A stretch of DNA of 8,995 bases from Fidelibacterota bacterium. Its GTDB lineage: Bacteria > Fidelibacterota > Fidelibacteria > Fidelibacterales > Fidelibacteraceae. Under the pieces are notes generated by a model. That model saw only the letters and a list, made by a program, of their open reading frames with translations, was not told the origin of the DNA and did no database searches. The stretch is from NCBI GenBank assembly GCA_030620575.1, contig JAUXEL010000065.1, positions 1-8,995 of the forward strand, read 5' to 3'. Made by a program: the position numbers and the translations under genes. This document shows, one piece after another, positions 7,453-8,995 of this stretch (position 1 is the stretch's first letter; each line of letters starts with the position of its first letter).

Positions 7453-8786
7453 GTTGTCTCCTTCGCAGTTTTCGCTGTATGTTCCCGAAGTCGTAATTTC
7501 CCGATACGGATCCATTGTACCAGCGGAATATTTGCCGGACAAACAAACGCGCAAGCGCCGCATTCGATACAACTCATAACTCCAAAATCATCAAGTTTTT
7601 CAACATACCCTTCCTGCCCAAATTTTGATAATCGTAATGGCATAAGGTTTATCGGGCATACTTTCACACATGCACCGCAACGAATACAGGGAAAGGTTGT
7701 AATTTCTTCTACTAAGTCACCGGTAACCGCGACAATACCGCTACTGCCTTTTACTACCGGTGATTCCAGATGATATTGGGTCATTCCCATCATGGGACCG
7801 CCCATAAAAATTTGATTTACATCATCTTTTACACCGTCACAGGCATCAAAAAGATTTTTAAATGGGGTTCCTAATCGGGCCATCAGATTTTTCGGTTGAC
7901 GGACCCCGTCTCCGGTAATTGTTATAACACGCTGAATAAGGGGTTTTGCATCCACAATAGCTTCCGCGACTGCATGAGCCGTTGCAACATTGTTTACTAC
8001 AACACCGACATCCATCGGCAACTTGCCTGCGGGAACCTTACGTTTCAATACTGAATAGATCAGCATTTTCTCGGCACCCTGCGGATATTTTACCTTCAGG
8101 GGCACCATGGTAAAAGGATAACCCAGTTCCACTACCCGTTTCTGCATTCTGGCAATGGCTTCCGGTTTATTGTTCTCAATACCAATATAGCCCTTCTGGA
8201 CATCCAGAATATGCATCATGATCGACATTCCCAGAAGAATTTTATCGCTATGTTCAACCATCAGCCGGTCATCAGAGGTTAAATAGGGCTCACATTCTAC
8301 TCCGTTTAAAATAAAAGAATCAATGGTTTTATCATCCGGAGGATTAAGTTTTACATGAGTTGGAAACGTTGCCCCGCCCAGTCCGACGATTCCGGCATTC
8401 CGGATCGTTTTAAGCAGTTTCTCTTTTGATGTCCATTTCCAATCCTGAATTTTTTCCAGCAATTCCCATTCATCGTCTCCATCACGCTGAATATGGATCA
8501 TGGTTGTGCGCATTCCAAGCGGATGATAGTATTTTTGGATATCTTTGACGACACCGGTAACTGTTGCATGTACCGGAGCAGAAACATAACTGTCACTGTT
8601 TGCAATAATTTGTCCGGTTTTTACCCGGTCACCCTTTGTTACAAGCGGTTCACATGGTGTACCGATATGCTGCTGCAAAGGGATATACACATCATCCGGC
8701 AAAGACAGGGTTTCAATCGCCTGATCGTGACTAAAATACTTGTAATCTTCAGGATGAAGACCTTTTTTAAATGTTGACAACTTCAA
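7449..8786 (-). CDS. rnfC: Rnf electron transport complex subunit C (NADH-binding)
   Basis: Peripheral cytoplasmic subunit that exchanges electrons with NAD(H), 445 residues, homologous in its core to NqrA and to the Nqo1/NuoF flavoprotein. In order: an N-terminal barrel-sandwich (lipoyl-like) domain with LVTKGDRVKTGQ and SAPVHATVTGVV (48-80); the FMN/NADH-binding core with the glycine-rich GIVGLGGATFP (132-142) and NGVECEPYLTSDDRLM (161-176); an SLBB-like part with VITITGDGV (287-295); and two C-terminal [4Fe-4S] motifs, C367-x2-C370-x2-C373-x3-C377 and C406-x2-C409-x2-C412-x3-C416. The iron-sulfur motifs distinguish it from NqrA and identify the system as Rnf. Translation starts at TTG 8786: an in-frame TAA two codons upstream closes the frame, the first internal ATG is at residue 92, and GGGAG lies 7 bases before the TTG. 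It is the first gene of the operon. Confidence 0.96.
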   Translation of the reverse strand: MKLSTFKKGLHPEDYKYFSHDQAIETLSLPDDVYIPLQQHIGTPCEPLVTKGDRVKTGQIIANSDSYVSAPVHATVTGVVKDIQKYYHPLGMRTTMIHIQRDGDDEWELLEKIQDWKWTSKEKLLKTIRNAGIVGLGGATFPTHVKLNPPDDKTIDSFILNGVECEPYLTSDDRLMVEHSDKILLGMSIMMHILDVQKGYIGIENNKPEAIARMQKRVVELGYPFTMVPLKVKYPQGAEKMLIYSVLKRKVPAGKLPMDVGVVVNNVATAHAVAEAIVDAKPLIQRVITITGDGVRQPKNLMARLGTPFKNLFDACDGVKDDVNQIFMGGPMMGMTQYHLESPVVKGSSGIVAVTGDLVEEITTFPCIRCGACVKVCPINLMPLRLSKFGQEGYVEKLDDFGVMSCIECGACAFVCPANIPLVQWIRIGKLRLREHTAKTAKETT

Positions 8787-8793
8787 TGCTTAT

Positions 8794-8798
8794 CTCCC
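8794..8798 (-). promoter_or_regulatory. rnfC ribosome binding site (fixes a TTG start)
   Basis: GGGAG on the minus strand, 7 bases before the TTG at 8786. An in-frame TAA lies within the spacer region (GGG AGA TAA GCA TTG), so this site and stop together exclude any upstream start and support the TTG. Confidence 0.7.
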
Positions 8799-8945
8799 AT
8801 TGAAAAGTGCGTTGTTTACTACCTAATTACCAATCCGTAAATATAGTAAATACCTTGCAAATTTCCATTGACTTTTTATTTTTTTCGTGCAAAAAAACGT
8901 GCTTAGAAACCGCGACACAGATTGCCGGACATTACTCGTTTCCAT
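8799..8945 (-). promoter_or_regulatory. rnf operon leader and probable promoter region
   Basis: Non-coding stretch directly upstream of rnfC. On the minus strand TATATTTA (8845-8838) resembles a -10 or TAnnTTTG-type box, and TACTAT (8848-8843) overlaps it; no convincing -35 partner at normal spacing is visible. A direct heptamer pair GTAAATA at 8837-8843 and 8846-8852 (plus strand) overlaps this box, and CGTGC occurs twice around an A7 run (8887-8903). I saw no clear Rex, FNR or CRP palindrome. The operon promoter most likely lies here because the repeat array upstream looks non-coding, but its exact position is not established. Confidence 0.35.
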
Positions 8946-8995
8946 TTTAACCTCAATCTCAACTTCAGCCTTAACCTCAGCCTCAATCTCAACCT
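8946..8995. repeat. Degenerate hexamer tandem array (CTCAAC), runs off window
   Basis: Eight consecutive 6-base units plus two bases: TTTAAC, CTCAAT, CTCAAC, TTCAGC, CTTAAC, CTCAGC, CTCAAT, CTCAAC, CT. Variation is almost all C/T or A/G transitions at fixed positions, with the pattern YTYARY kept. The array continues past the window edge, so its full length is unknown. It lies upstream of the probable rnf promoter. Confidence 0.85.

Noticed and set aside
6881..7579. Long plus-strand open frame of 232 codons opposite rnfD and rnfC
   Set aside because: It lies entirely antisense to well-supported Rnf genes, has no recognisable domain, and its composition is what the reverse of hydrophobic membrane codons gives.
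807..8786. Possible novel system linking Rnf and glutamine synthetase
   Set aside because: All genes belong to known families, glnN has its own long AT-rich upstream region, and nothing in the sequence shows a functional link beyond being neighbours on one strand.
3640..8786. Na+-NQR instead of Rnf
   Set aside because: The polyferredoxin subunit RnfB and the two C-terminal [4Fe-4S] motifs in RnfC are Rnf features; NqrA and NqrF equivalents are absent.
8822..8995. Minus-strand open stretch through the hexamer array into the rnf leader, ending at a TAG near 8822
   Set aside because: After the repeat-derived VEIEAEV-like residues it reads as an unpatterned peptide across what looks like the promoter region, and the only internal ATG gives about 40 codons with no clear ribosome site. 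A partial gene end cannot be fully excluded without the sequence beyond the window.

Overview
The window carries one nearly complete, readable system on the minus strand: a six-subunit Rnf ion-translocating ferredoxin:NAD+ oxidoreductase operon in the order rnfC-D-G-E-A-B (8786 down to 3640). It is followed by an RseC-family membrane protein gene (3482-3060) and then a type III glutamine synthetase gene, glnN (2900-807). On the plus strand, the first 755 bases hold the decayed 3' part of a polytopic membrane acyltransferase gene (DUF5009 / HGSNAT-like), which converges on glnN. A perfect 16-bp hairpin (755-789) separates the two and probably stops transcription from both sides.

Organism: base composition is moderately AT-rich. 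The genes use clear Shine-Dalgarno sequences (AAGGAG before rnfB, rnfD and rnfA), which is atypical for classical Bacteroidetes. Type III glutamine synthetase, a DUF5009 protein and an RseC gene next to rnf are common around the Bacteroidota/FCB lineages, while the rnfCDGEAB order with a long polyferredoxin RnfB is the arrangement known from Clostridia and Thermotogae. The most likely source is an anaerobic, possibly uncultivated, bacterium of the broad FCB group. This is inference and cannot be fixed to a phylum from this window.

How the genes work together: RnfB takes electrons from reduced ferredoxin and RnfC carries the NAD(H) site. RnfD and RnfG are flavin-carrying membrane subunits (both have the [S/T]GAT flavinylation motif), and RnfA and RnfE form the cysteine-containing membrane core. 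Together they couple electron flow to Na+ or H+ transport. The rnfC/rnfD and rnfE/rnfA junctions are 4-base ATGA overlaps and rnfD/rnfG is 4 bases apart, so the operon is tightly coupled. The flavin transferase ApbE, needed to load RnfD and RnfG, is not in the window. glnN has its own AT-rich upstream region with a plausible promoter and a 20-base palindrome.

Non-coding structure: a degenerate heptamer array (GAGTTAT-like, 3558-3595) with a partly complementary copy lies between rnfB and rseC. A degenerate hexamer array (CTCAAC-like, 8946-8995) lies upstream of rnfC and runs off the window. I found no RNA genes, CRISPR arrays, insertion sequences or attachment sites, and no evidence of a novel multi-gene system. 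The points most worth a second look are the two short-repeat arrays, the palindrome upstream of glnN and the multiply broken acyltransferase gene.
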